A DNA stretch of 64,000 bases from VAZQ01 sp963725185 (GCA_963725185.1 CAVRXO010000006.1:2170001-2234000); one strand, 5' to 3'. Counted from the stretch's first letter, positions 44,311 to 53,861 are shown. Notes: a model not told the origin generated them from the sequence alone. Numbers and translations are program-made.

Positions 44311-44429
44311 GGTTGTGATCCCTCGCTTGGCGGCCTCCGCCAATCGCGTGACATTGGCGGCGCCTTGTGGTACTGATCGGTAACACCCACATAGGTACTG
44401 ACCGGTAACACCCGTGTCAAGAGGCGGCC
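44311..44429. promoter_or_regulatory. Divergent promoter with two direct operator-like repeats
   Basis: GGTACTGATCGGTAACACCC at 44369-44388 and GGTACTGACCGGTAACACCC at 44394-44413 differ at one base and start 25 bases apart. Each is an imperfect palindrome around ACTGAYCGGTAA, typical of TetR-family operators. They sit between the OYE start (44310) and the tetR start (44430), the second copy ending 16 bases before the tetR ATG. Likely autoregulation of tetR and repression of the OYE gene. Confidence 0.72.
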
Positions 44430-45041
44430 ATGAAGCTTTCGCATCCAGCCGGCAACGCAGAAAAACACAGCGAGAAGGACGCAGCGCCGCGCGAACGGAT
44501 TCTCGCGGCTGCCGGCGACCTGTTCTATCGCCACGGCATCCGCGCCGTCGGGGTGGACGCGATCGCGGAGGCGGCCCGCACCAACAAGATGACGCTCTAC
44601 CGGCATTTCGCCTCCAAGGACGAGCTGGTGGCCGAATATCTGCGCCAATCCGCCAAGGCGGCGGATTCGTGCTGGGCCCGCTTCGCCCAACAGCATCCCG
44701 GCGACGCCCCGGCGCAATTGCGCGCATGGCTTGACGAAATGGCCGGGCATGTGGCGAGCAGCGACGAGCGCGGTTGCCCGCTGGTCAACGCGGCGGTCGA
44801 GTTGCCTGAGAAGGCTCACCCGGCGCGGCGCGTCATCGAGGAGCACAAGATCGCGCAACGCGCCAAGCTGGTCGCGCTCTGCGGCGCGGCCGGCTTGAGC
44901 GAGCCCGAGCTCCTGGCCGACGAATTGTATCTCCTGCTCGAAGGCGCGCGCGTCACCGCGCAGAGCGTCGACTCGGCCGGACTCGGCGCGCGGCTCAAGC
45001 GCATGAGCGAAGCCGTCATCGCCATGCACCAGCGCAATTGA
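44430..45041 (+). CDS. TetR/AcrR family transcriptional regulator, probable regulator of the OYE gene
   Basis: 203 residues. The N-terminal helix-turn-helix is RERILAAAGDLFYRHGIRAVG followed by IAEAARTNKMTLYRHFASKDEL. The C-terminal ligand-binding domain contains several Cys (DSCWARF, ERGCPLVN, ALCGAAG), which could sense electrophiles as in NemR, although this is inference. The gene diverges from the OYE gene with the duplicated operator between them, and the second repeat lies close to its own start, implying negative autoregulation. Confidence 0.92.
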   Translation: MKLSHPAGNAEKHSEKDAAPRERILAAAGDLFYRHGIRAVGVDAIAEAARTNKMTLYRHFASKDELVAEYLRQSAKAADSCWARFAQQHPGDAPAQLRAWLDEMAGHVASSDERGCPLVNAAVELPEKAHPARRVIEEHKIAQRAKLVALCGAAGLSEPELLADELYLLLEGARVTAQSVDSAGLGARLKRMSEAVIAMHQRN

Positions 45042-45063
45042 CTTGCCGAGACGGTGCCACACC

Positions 45064-45132
45064 TGTCCCGGCCTTGAGCCGGGACCGTTACAAGCTCCGA
45101 GTTTGGTACGGTCCCGGGTCAAGCCCGGGACA
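45064..45132. repeat. Dispersed palindromic repeat (TCCCGGC...GCCGGGA family), copy 2
   Basis: Two hairpins, GTCCCGGCC...AGCCGGGAC and GTCCCGGGTCAAGCCCGGGAC, are joined by CGTTACAAGCTCCGAGTTTGG. Shorter than copies 1 and 3, as it lacks the inner GCGCGT stem. Located between the convergent tetR and ilvE ends. Confidence 0.85.
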
Positions 45133-45140
45133 AGAGGTTG

Positions 45141-46032
45141 CTACGCGGCCGCGGCCTTGCCCTTGGGCTGCACCTCGGCGGTGTAATCGTCCATGAGCTG
45201 CTTGCTGATGGGGCCCGGCGTGAACCGCCAGTGGGCGATCTCGGAGACCGCCGTCACCTCGGCGGCGCTGCCGGTGATGAAGCATTCCGGCAAGCCGGTC
45301 AGCTCGTCCGGCAGGATCCGCCGCTCGATCACCTCGATGCCGCGTCGCTTGGCCAGCTCGATGACGGTGCGCCGCGTGATTCCGTCGAGGAAGCAATCGG
45401 CGATCGGCGTGTGGATCTTGCCGTCCTTGATGAAGAAGATGTTGGCGCCGGTGCATTCGGCGACGCGGCCCTGCCAGTCCAGCATCATGGCGTCCGCATA
45501 GCCTTTGCGCTCGGCCCGGTGCTTGGAGATGGTGCAGATCATGTAGAGCCCGGCCGCCTTGGCCTGGGTCGGCGCAGTCGCCGGATCGGGGCGGCGATAC
45601 TCGGCGAGATCGAGACGGATGCCCTTGAGCCGCTGCGCCGGGTCGAAATAGCTCGGCCACTGCCAGGTGGCGATCGCGAGGTGGATTTTGTTGTTCTGGG
45701 CGGAAACGCCCATCTGCTCGGAGCCGCGCCAGGCGACCGGACGCACATAGGCATCGTTTTGGCCGTTCTTCTCCAGCACCAGCCGCTTGGCGGCATCGAT
45801 CTCGGCGACCGAATACGGGAATCTCGAAATCGAGGACCTGCGCCGAGCGCTTCAGCCGCTCCGAATGCTCGCTGCACTTGAAGATCTCGCCCCCATAGGC
45901 GCGCTCGCCTTCGAACACGGTGCTCGCATAATGCAGGCCATGCGAAAGGACGTGGAGATTGGCCTCGCCCCAGGCCACCAATTTGCCGTCGTACCAGATG
46001 ACGCCGTCGAGCCGGTCATAGGGTCTGTCCAT
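45141..46032 (-). pseudogene. ilvE: Branched-chain amino acid aminotransferase, frameshifted by one base
   Basis: Two overlapping frames together make a normal fold-type IV aminotransferase of about 296 residues. The first frame gives MDRPYDRLDGVIWYDGKLVA through SERLKRSAQVLDFEIP; the second gives YSVAEIDAAKRLVLEKNGQN through KHRAERKGYADAMMLDWQG (PLP-Lys region) to the TAG at 45141. The break is one extra G in the GGG at 45817-45819 (plus strand). IlvE catalyses the last step of Ile, Leu and Val synthesis, so loss would be costly. GGGAGG precedes the ATG at 46032. Sequence error is a strong alternative. Confidence 0.85.
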
Positions 46033-46320
46033 GGCACTTCCTCCCTGGGTGTCCGCTCGCTTCGCTTGCCCAACGAACTGGACGCTTACCGGCCCAAGCC
46101 CTTAAAGTCGTGGACCCTCGGGGTCACGGACTCCTGGGCCCTGGGCGCTTTTGCCTCGCGCGCCGACACCCGATATGTTTCGCCGGCCCCATGAGAGCGC
46201 GCTTGCGCCGCCAGCGCAATGACGGTTCCGGCACCGGGGGTCGGCAGAGACGATCCGCTCGTTACGAAATCCTTCGTCACGAAGCCATTTTCGGTAACGA
46301 CCAGTGGGAAATATGTCAAT

Positions 46321-46867
46321 ATGGCTGACATAAATTTTCCGGCCATCGATACCTCGGCTGCAGCCGCGGGGGTGCGCGCGGGGCGCGCGGCCGACTCCGC
46401 CTGGGACATCATCGAGCTCCTGTTCTTCGCCTACCGCGACTTCGTCCGCGATCCCGATGACGCGCTTGGCCAAGTTCGGCTTCGGGCGCGCCCATCATCG
46501 GGTGCTGCATTTCGTCAACCGCAATCCGGGCATGAAGGTTGCGGAGCTGCTCGACATCTTGAAGATCACCAAGCAGTCGCTCGGCCGCGTGCTCAAGCAG
46601 CTCATCGATCAGGGCTATGTGGTGCAGAAGGAGGGCGCCAATGATCGCCGCCAGCGGCTCTTGTTCGTCACCCCCAAGGGCGAGACGCTCGCCATGAAGC
46701 TCGCCGGGCTGCAGACCGCCCGCATCGCGCGCGCGCTCGCCGAGCTCGGGCCGAACGCCCACGAAGCGGCCTGCCGCTTCCTGGTCGCGATGATCGATGT
46801 CGACAATCGCGAGGGCGTGCTGCGGTTCATCGCCCGCGCCGGCCGCGCGCGCCGACCACCCCGGTGA
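46321..46867 (+). pseudogene. MarR family transcriptional regulator, frameshifted by one base
   Basis: The N-terminal frame MADINFPAIDTSAAAAG...DIIELLFFAYRDFVRDPDDAL is followed in the next frame by AKFGFGRAHHRVLHFVNRNP, the winged helix ELLDILKITKQSLGRVLKQL and GYVVQKEGANDRRQRLLFVT. Removing one T at 46466-46467 restores a MarR protein of about 181 residues. The stop overlaps the response-regulator GTG as GTGA, so the two were translationally coupled. It sits head-to-head with ilvE, an arrangement I recall from Bradyrhizobium-type genomes. Confidence 0.82.
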
Positions 46868-47598
46868 AAGACCCAAATCCCATGCCGGGCACAAAGACCG
46901 AGTTGGCCGTGCTGGCGGATGACGCGCCGCATCTGCTGGTCGTGGACGACGATCGCCGCATTCGCGATCTGTTGTCGCGCTTTCTCTTGTCCGAGGGCTA
47001 TCGCGTCACCACCGCGGAATCGGCCGCCGAGGCGCGCGCCAAGCTGGCCGGCTTGCGCTTCGACCTGATGATCCTCGACGTGATGATGCCGGGCGAGACC
47101 GGCTTCGAGTTCGCGCGCTCGCTGCGATCGTCCTCCAATGTGCCGATCCTGATGCTGACCGCGCGCGACGAGACGCTGAGCCGCATCGAAGGGCTCGAGA
47201 TCGGCGCCGACGATTATGTCGGCAAGCCGTTCGAGCCGCGCGAGTTGTCGCTGCGCGTCGCCAACATCCTCAAGCGCGCCAGCCCGCCGGCGTCGCCGGC
47301 GGCGGAAAGCGTCCGGTTCGGCGATTTCGTGTTTCATCTCGCGCGCGGCGAGCTGCGCCGCGGCGAGGAGATCATCCATCTGACCGATCGCGAGCGGGAG
47401 ATGATGCGGGTGCTGGCGGCCTGCCCGGGCGAGACCGTGCCGCGCCTCGCGCTGGCCGGCAATGACGGCTCGATCGGCGAGCGCGCGGTCGACGTGCAGG
47501 TCAACCGGCTGCGGCGCAAGATCGAGCGCGATCCCGCCAATCCGTTGCTGGTGCAGACCGTGCGCGGCATCGGCTATCGGCTGGTGACGACGCCATGA
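46864..47598 (+). CDS. OmpR-family response regulator
   Basis: 244 residues. The GTG at 46864 overlaps the marR stop; an internal ATG at 46882 is an alternative. The receiver has LLVVDDDRRIRDLL, phospho-acceptor Asp in MILDVMMPGETGFE and Lys in YVGKPFEP. The C-terminal winged helix shows LTDREREMMRVLA and ERAVDVQVNRLRRKIE...VRGIGYRLV. This frame is intact, unlike its neighbours on both sides. Its cognate kinase is encoded immediately downstream; the RR stop lies inside the first of three 17-18-base tandem repeats containing ATG. Confidence 0.95.
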   Translation: MKDPNPMPGTKTELAVLADDAPHLLVVDDDRRIRDLLSRFLLSEGYRVTTAESAAEARAKLAGLRFDLMILDVMMPGETGFEFARSLRSSSNVPILMLTARDETLSRIEGLEIGADDYVGKPFEPRELSLRVANILKRASPPASPAAESVRFGDFVFHLARGELRRGEEIIHLTDREREMMRVLAACPGETVPRLALAGNDGSIGERAVDVQVNRLRRKIERDPANPLLVQTVRGIGYRLVTTP

Positions 47599-47630
47599 CG
47601 AGCCTCGATCAATGACAAGCATCGATCCAT

Positions 47631-49132
47631 GACCAGCATCGATATCGGCAGGGCGGCGCTGCGCTCGCTGCGGTTCGCCTGTACGACCTCTGCGACCGCA
47701 CCGGCGTCCGGCTCAAGGGCATGATGCCGGAGCGCGCCATGGCGGCAATCGATGCCGGGACGGCGGTTCTGCGCCGCGCCGCGGTCCCGCTCTACGACCT
47801 CAACGACCGCCTCAGCCTCGCCCTCAAGGGCCTCATGCCCAAAGGGCTCTACGCCCGCGCGCTGCTCATCATCATCGCCCCGATGGTGGTCCTGCAATCG
47901 GTGGTCGCCTTCGTGTTCATGGAGCGGCACTGGAACACGGTGACGCGGCGGCTTTCCGCCGGCGTGGTGCAGGACATCGCGGCGCTGATCGAGATCTACA
48001 AGGGCTATCCGCAGGACGCCGACCGCTCGAGCTGCGCCGCATCGCGCTGGAGCGGCTCGGCCTGGTGGTCGATTTCCTGCCGGTGAACGAACTGCCGCCG
48101 CTCGGCCCGAAGCCGTTCTTCTCGCTGCTCGACCAGTCGCTGTCGGAGGAGGTCCGCAAGCAGATCGGCCGGCCGTTCTGGATCGACACGGTCGGCCGCT
48201 CCGATCTTGGTCGAGATCCGCATCGAGCTCGACGACGCGGTGCATGCGGGTGTTCGCGCGCCGCAGCGCCGCCTATGCGTCGAATTCGGAAATCTTCCTG
48301 CTGTGGATGGTCGGCACCTCGCTGGTGCTGATCACCGTCGCGATCCTGTTCCTGCGCAACCAGATCCGTCCGATCCTGCGGCTCGCCGACGCGGTCGAGA
48401 GCTTCGGCAAGGGGCGCGAGGTGCCGAATTTCCGCCCGCGCGGCGCCCGGGAGGTGCGGCGCGCCGCGGCCGCCTTCATCGAGATGAAGAGCCGCGTCGA
48501 GCGCGCCATGGAGCAGCGCACCACCATGCTGGCCGGCGTCTCGCCACGACCTGCGCACCGTCCTGACCCGCTTCAAGCTCGAGCTCGCTTTGATCGGCGA
48601 CGAGCCCCGAGATCGAGAGCGATGAAGAAGGACGTCGACGAGATGGGCCGCATGCTGGAGGCCTATCTGGCGTTCGCGCGCGGCGACACCGGCGAGCAGT
48701 CGGCGCCGACCGACATGGCGGCCTTCCTCGAGGAGCTCAAGGCCGACGTGGAACGCAACGGTCACGTGGCCAGCGCGGTCTTCCACGGCCAGCCGATCGT
48801 GACGGTGCGGCCGACCGCCTTCAAGCGCTGCCTCGGCAATCTGGTCTCCAACGCGGCCCGCCACGCCGCCGCGAGTCGCCATCACCGGCCATCGCGACCA
48901 CCGCTGGCTGACCGTGACGGTGGACGACGACGGACCCGGCATTCCGCTGCACCTGCGCGAGGAGGTGTTCAAGCCGTTCCTGCGCCTCGACGATGCCCGC
49001 AACCAGGACGAGGGCGGCAGCGGGCTCGGGCTCGCCATCGCCCGCGACATCGCGCGCTCCCACGGCGGCGACATCACGCTCTCCGACAGCCCGCTCGGCG
49101 GCCTGCGGGCCGCCGTCCGGGTCCCCGTGTAG
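47631..49132 (+). pseudogene. Sensor histidine kinase (EnvZ-like layout) broken by at least eight single-base indels
   Basis: Joining frames gives a complete kinase of about 490 residues: TM1 ARALLIIIAPMVVLQSVVAF, a periplasmic domain, TM2 LLWMVGTSLVLITVAILF plus HAMP, an H-box readable as SHDLRTVLTRF only after removing one base, N-box LGNLVSNAARHA, G1 VDDDGPGIP and G2 GGSGLGLAIARD. Indels lie near 47676 (loss), 48025 (loss), 48207, 48243, 48544, 48602, 48618 and 48868 (gains). The C-terminal ATPase part from 48914 is in one frame to the TAG at 49132. It pairs with the response regulator upstream. Real decay or base-calling errors would both look like this. Confidence 0.85.
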
Positions 49133-49226
49133 GGCGCAATCGCCTTGATTGCGCCGTTCGGCCTCACCAAGCGGCGCAGTGCATCGGTACGGCGTGAAAC
49201 GGCGCAATAGAGCGCCATTGCGCCCA
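49132..49226. repeat. Inverted repeat of the GGGCGCAATCGC family, second copy
   Basis: GGGCGCAATCGCCTTGATTGCGCC begins at 49132, immediately at the kinase stop, and the partner arm GGCGCAATAGAGCGCCATTGCGCCC ends at about 49225. Arms match the element at 4245-4331 in their outer GGGCGCAATCGC/GCGATTGCGCCC-like blocks but are imperfect here. It separates the kinase from the convergent tetR. Confidence 0.75.
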
Positions 49227-49299
49227 GACGGCCGCGATCGTGTCTGCCGTGCGGCGCAATCGCGATCCGCCCACGCGGCGCGACCGGCGGCGTCGGCGG

Positions 49300-49937
49300 C
49301 ACGGCGCCGGAATGCGGGCCGAGATCGTCCAGGAAGCCCGACAGGCGCTGACCGCGCGCGAGCGCGCGGTCGAGCGCCGACATGGTGCGGGCAAGACCCG
49401 GATCCTCGTCACGCAACCAAGTGCGCAGCACGGATGCGAACAGCAAAGCGAGGCCCTGCGCGCGCAGCATGCCGCGCGGCCCGGAGGCCGGAATGTCGGC
49501 GGCGGTCAGCATCCATTGCTGCGAGCGCACCGCCAATCCGTTGAGGGCGACGGCCAGGCCCGGATTGCGCCCGGCGGAACGCAGGAGCGAGCGCACCGCC
49601 GCCTTGTGGGCGCTGAGCGCATCGATGCGGCGCATCAGCACATCGAACAGGCGCTCGCGCGGAGCCTCCTCGGCCATGTCGGCATCGATGCCGCCGAGCA
49701 CCTGGCGATCGACCTCCTTCAAATAGGCGGCCAGGATCGCGAGCTTGGCGCCGAACAGGTTGCGCAGCTCGGCGAGCGAGATGCCGGCGCGGCGCCGCAA
49801 TCTCGCCAAAGCCGATCTCCTCGATCGGCCGCTCGCCGAGCAGGCCCATGAATGCCTCGACGATGCGGTCCCGCTCGGATTTTCCGTCGGCCGTAGCGCG
49901 GCCGCGGGCTTTCCGGTCGTCTCGGGCTGCGCGCCAT
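49300..49937 (-). pseudogene. TetR family regulator with frameshifts
   Basis: The helix-turn-helix region is split between frames: RDRIVEAFMGLLGERPIEEIGFGEIAA in one, then GISLAELRNLFGAKLAILAAY in another. One extra base near 49791-49796 accounts for the shift. The downstream frame gives a normal C-domain (LFDVLMRRIDALSAHKAAV, SQQWMLTAADIP, ARTMSALDRALARGQRLSGFL). The N-terminus from the ATG at 49937 is in yet another frame, so there is at least one more indel, and no in-frame stop follows the expected end, so the 3' boundary is approximate. Confidence 0.7.
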
Positions 49938-50054
49938 GGCGGCCTCCTGATGGTTGCGCTCGATGTAAATCTAGGGCGACAAAGCGGGCCGTTCCAGGGC
50001 CTGAGGGCGGCGGCTGCCGGGCGGCGGGCGAGCGGTTCAGACCGCGGGGAGATT

Positions 50055-50888
50055 TCAGCCGGCGAGCTGGCGGGACCGTTGCGTCGCCGCGGCCACCGCT
50101 TTGGTCATCAAATCATCGAGCCCGTGCGGCCCCATCAGCACCTCGAGCGCGGCCGCGGTGGTGCCGCCCGGCGAGGTGACGTTCTGCCGCAAGCTTGCCG
50201 GATCGAGCGCGGAGCGCTGCAACAGCTCGCCCGAGCCGGCGACCGTCGCGCGCGCCAGCCTGGCGGCGAGATCCGGCGGCAGCCCGGCCGCCGCCCCGGC
50301 CTGCGCCAGCGCCTCCACCAGCAGGAACACATAGGCCGGCCCCGATCCCGACACTGCCGTCACCGCATCCATCAGCGCTTCGTCGTCGATCCACTCGACC
50401 GCCCCGGTGGCCGACAGCAGCAGATGCACGAGCTCGCGCTGGCGGCCCGATACCCGCAGGTTGGGAACCGCGACCGTGATGCCGCGTCCGATGGCGGCCG
50501 GCGTGTTCGGCATCGCGCGCACCAAGGCGGCGCGCTGCGAGAGGGCCTGCTCGAGGAAGCCCAGCGTCTGTCCGGCCATGATCGAGACCACCACGGTCCC
50601 GGCGCCCACATAAGAGGCCAGCGTCGGCACGATCTCGGAGGCGACCTGCGGCTTGACCGCGATGATGATGGCCGAGGTCTCGCCGATGGCGCTGGCGGCC
50701 GCATTGAGGCGCAGGCCGCGCGCGGCCAGCAAGGTCAGCTCGCGCGAGGGCTGCGGCTCCAGCACGGCCGCGTATTTCGGATCAAGCCCCAGCGCCAGCC
50801 AGCCCTCCAGCAGGGCGCCGCCCATTTTTCCCGCCCCGACGAGCAGGATCGTCCTGGACAGATGGGCGAGCGAGCGTGCGCCCGTCAT
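50055..50888 (-). CDS. proC: Pyrroline-5-carboxylate reductase
   Basis: 277 residues. The N-terminal Rossmann fold has ILLVGAGKMGGALLEGWL near residue 14, then IIIAVKPQ near residue 74. The C-terminal dimer domain carries the signature SGSGPAYVFLLVEALAQAGAAAGLP and NVTSPGGTTAAALEVL. ProC reduces pyrroline-5-carboxylate to proline with NAD(P)H. The frame is intact although both neighbours (ybjN and tetR) are shifted. Same strand as ybjN, about 90 bases downstream of its stop. Confidence 0.96.
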   Translation of the reverse strand: MTGARSLAHLSRTILLVGAGKMGGALLEGWLALGLDPKYAAVLEPQPSRELTLLAARGLRLNAAASAIGETSAIIIAVKPQVASEIVPTLASYVGAGTVVVSIMAGQTLGFLEQALSQRAALVRAMPNTPAAIGRGITVAVPNLRVSGRQRELVHLLLSATGAVEWIDDEALMDAVTAVSGSGPAYVFLLVEALAQAGAAAGLPPDLAARLARATVAGSGELLQRSALDPASLRQNVTSPGGTTAAALEVLMGPHGLDDLMTKAVAAATQRSRQLAG

Positions 50889-50977
50889 CGCAGTGTCATC
50901 GTCATCGCAGTGTCGTCGCTTTGTTGCGCGGCCATCGTTTGCCTAGAGCTGTGACGCCGATCCGGCCGGTTCGCGCC

Positions 50978-51480
50978 TCAGGCCTCGCCCGCGGTCTCGA
51001 ACATGGCGGCGTCGAGGGCCTCGCGCGCGCCCTTGCCGGCCCAGACCACGAACTGGAAGGCCGGGAAATAGCGCTCGCAGGAGTCGAGCGCGGTCCCCAG
51101 CAGCGCTTCGCATTGCCGGCCGGAGGCTTCCACGCCGCCCGCCAGGACCAGCGCATGCCGATACATCACGATGCCGTCCTGCGTCCATAGATCGAAATGC
51201 CCCACCCACATCTGCTCGTTGATCAGCGAGATCAGCTGCGCCACCGCCGCGGCAACAGCGCTCCGGCACCTTGAGCTCGAACGCGCAGGCGAGATGCAGG
51301 GCCTCGATGTCGAACATCCAGGTGAAGGAGACCTGATAGTCGGCCCACTTCCCGCGCACCAGGATGGTGATCTCGTCCTCGCCGGCGCGCTCGAACGACC
51401 AGTCGTTCGACGCGGCCACGCGTTCCACGACCTCGAGGGGATTGACGCGAGACTGATCGCTCGAAATCGATAAGGGACAT
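50978..51480 (-). pseudogene. YbjN domain-containing protein, frameshifted
   Basis: Expected product is about 165 residues: MSLIDFERS from ATG 51480, then NPLEVVERVAASNDWSFERA, GKWADYQVSFTWMFDIEALHL and AFELKVPE in a second frame, then AAVAQLISLINEQMWVGHFD through ERYFPAFQFVVWAGKG and AMFETAGEA in a third, ending TGA at 50978. One extra base is needed near 51453 and another near 51252-51258. YbjN proteins are small type III secretion-chaperone-like folds of unclear function; in rhizobia this gene is usually next to proC, as here. Confidence 0.78.
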
Positions 51481-51830
51481 GCCGTCTCCACTCAGGGCTC
51501 GGAAGTGGGATGCGCACGCCACCACGACCCCGAGACAAACCGTTTGCCCCCACGCTAGCCCTCCGCCTGCGGGGAGGGAACGGGAGGAGGCCGAGGCAGC
51601 CGTGACGCGCTGCTCGCGAAGCCGGATTGACCGCCGGGGCGAATCACCTAGCGACTCGAATATAAACGCTCGATTCCAGCCGCCAAAGCTCTATTGGCTG
51701 GACCCACGCGCACCGATTCGTGGATATCCCGCGTTATTTACGGCTTCGTCCACAGCCTGGCCGGCGGCGACTCGGGGGGCGTGCCTTTTTGGCGGCCGCA
51801 ACCGCCTTTTTGGCGGTCGCAACCGCCTTT

Positions 51831-52784
51831 TCAATCAAACAGGCTCGACACCGACTCCTCGGCCGCCGTGCGGCCGATCGCCTCTCCGATCAAGCTGGCG
51901 ACCGACAGGGTGCGAATGTTGCGGGCCGCCCGCACGGCCTCGGTGGGCTGGATCGAGTCGGTGATGACCAGCTCCTTGAGCCGCGAACCGGTGATGCGCG
52001 CGACCGCCGCGCTCGAAAGCACCCCATGGGTGATGTAGGCGTAGACCTCGGTGGCGCCTTTTTCCAGCAAGGCGTCGGCCGCGTTCACCACGGTGCCGCC
52101 GGAATCGATGATGTCGTCGACCAGGATGCAGATATGGCCGTCGACCTCGCCGATCACGTTCATCACCTCCGATTCGCCGGGGCGCTCGCGCCGCTTGTCC
52201 ACGATCGCGAGCGGCGCATTGATGCGCTTGGCGAGCCCGCGCGCGCGCGCGACGCCGCCGACATCGGGCGACACGACCATGATCTTCGCCAGATCGAAGC
52301 GCTCCTTGATGTCGCGCGCCATCATGGGCGCCGCATAGAGATTGTCGGTCGGGATATCGAAGAAGCCCTGGATTTGATCGGCGTGGAGATCGAGCGTCAG
52401 CACCCGATCGGCCCCCGCATGGGCGATCAGATTGGCAACGAGCTTGGCCGAGATCGGCGTCCGCGAGCCGGTCTTGCGGTCCTGCCGGGCATAGCCGAAA
52501 TAGGGCAGCACCGCGGTGATGCGCCGGCCCGAGGCGCGCCGCAGCGCATCGATGATGATCAGCAATTCCATCAGGTGGTCATTGGCCGGGAACGAGGTCG
52601 ACTGGATGACGAAAACGTCGGTGCCGCGCACGTTCTCGCGGATCTCGACGAAGATCTCCATGTCGGCGAAGCGCCGCACCACCGCCTTGGTCAGCGACGT
52701 GCCCAGATATTCCGCGATCGATTGCGCCAGCGCAGGATTGGAGTTGCCGGCGACGAGCTTGATCGCTCCGTTCTTGGCCGCCAT
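51831..52784 (-). CDS. prs: Ribose-phosphate pyrophosphokinase (PRPP synthetase)
   Basis: 317 residues from ATG 52784, with GGAGGGAGCG just upstream; the upstream in-frame extension is not conserved. KLVAGNSNPALAQ and DMEIFVEIRENVRG are at the N-terminus, followed by the regulatory-flexible region GYARQDRK, the pyrophosphate-binding LDLHADQIQGFFDIP, VSPDVGGVARA, and the PRPP motif ILVDDIIDSGGTV. It makes PRPP from ribose 5-phosphate and ATP for purine, pyrimidine, histidine, tryptophan and NAD synthesis. Length is standard. Confidence 0.97.
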   Translation of the reverse strand: MAAKNGAIKLVAGNSNPALAQSIAEYLGTSLTKAVVRRFADMEIFVEIRENVRGTDVFVIQSTSFPANDHLMELLIIIDALRRASGRRITAVLPYFGYARQDRKTGSRTPISAKLVANLIAHAGADRVLTLDLHADQIQGFFDIPTDNLYAAPMMARDIKERFDLAKIMVVSPDVGGVARARGLAKRINAPLAIVDKRRERPGESEVMNVIGEVDGHICILVDDIIDSGGTVVNAADALLEKGATEVYAYITHGVLSSAAVARITGSRLKELVITDSIQPTEAVRAARNIRTLSVASLIGEAIGRTAAEESVSSLFD

Positions 52785-52979
52785 CGCTCCCTCCTGCGAC
52801 CGCACCCACGCTCTGGTCGCGAGCTTGCCCGGGCTCCGCATCCGCCGGAAACCGGCATCAAAAATCGTGCAAGCCGGATAACCAGCTTGAGCGCGGCGTC
52901 CTGATAACAAGGACGCAGCAAGCCTGGCAATACGAGCCGATTTTTTGTCCCGGATTTTTGCTGGTCGCCTGCGGGCGCT

Positions 52980-53736
52980 TCAACGCTCCGAGGTTGCATC
53001 GGCGACCCGGGTTGTGCCCGAGTTCGCCGGCGCCGGCCGCTGCGGCGGTTGCGGCACCGCGAGGGACTGGCGCGGCCCATCGGCCGCAGGCGGCAGCTCG
53101 CGGCCGGCCACGCCCTCCGATCCGGCGGGCGCGGCCGGGGCTTGGGGAGCGGCCGGCGCCGGCGGCGGCGCTGCCATGAAACCCGCAAGCTGCGCCATCC
53201 CGGCGCGGGCGATCGCGCGCAGCACGGCCTCATCGACCGCGGCCCAGTTCGAGCCCTCAGCCTTTCGGCCGGCGTTTCCGCCGGCGGCGCGGTCGCGCTC
53301 CGCCGTCACGCGGGCGCGTTCCTCGCCGCTCAGGCGGAAGGCCCGGTGCAGCTCGGCGTCATAGACGTCCCAGGCCCAGGCCACCGAGACCGTGGCGCCC
53401 TGCGCATGGTTCGCCAAATAGCCGCGCAGCCGGTAGGCGGCCTCGCCGTTGGCCGGCACCACGGCAATTCGAAGCGCGGCGGCCTCCTCGTTGAGGTCGC
53501 GGGCCAGCGTTTGAGAAAGATCATGCGGCAGCCCGTCGATCGATTCGAATGCGATGCTGAGGTCGTGGCTCGCCGCCGCCGGCGCCAGCGCTCGGGCCGA
53601 CCGAAGCGCAACCGGCGGCCATCAGCGCCAAGGCAATGCACAGCATCGCTCTGCCGGCCGCCGATTGTCGGCCGCCGCCGCGGTCGCTCGCCGCCCCGCC
53701 CGTAGCGGGCCGGCTTCCGTCACTCTGCATCGACAT
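52980..53736 (-). pseudogene. Lipoprotein, frameshifted after the lipobox region
   Basis: The N-terminal frame gives MSMQSDGSRPATGG and a lipoprotein signal MLCIALALMAAGCASVG, with Cys as the lipidation site. The mature domain in the next frame begins ASHDLSIAFESIDGLPHDLS and runs through ANGEAAYRLRGYLANHAQG, VAWAWDVYDAELHRAFRLSG and IARAGMAQLAGFMAAPPPA to a Pro/Ala-rich tail. One extra G/C in the GGC run near 53577-53584 joins the frames. Lgt and LspA, which process such proteins, are also encoded in this window. The start may be the second ATG at 53728. Function unknown. Confidence 0.75.
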
Positions 53737-53861
53737 CCCCTGAGACCGGCAGAGGTTTTGAGAGTGTTCGCGTTCGTTTCCAGATCCGTGCGGGTCTGGA
53801 TTCGCCGGCCGTTGCCCGAATCCGTAGCCGCAAACCCCCGCCGGGTCCAGGCAGGTCGTTG

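Noticed and set aside
47917..49300. Minus-strand frame continuing more than 1.3 kb past the tetR C-terminus
   Set aside because: Beyond about 49321 the frame is antisense to the kinase pseudogene and loses TetR similarity; it remains open only through codon bias.
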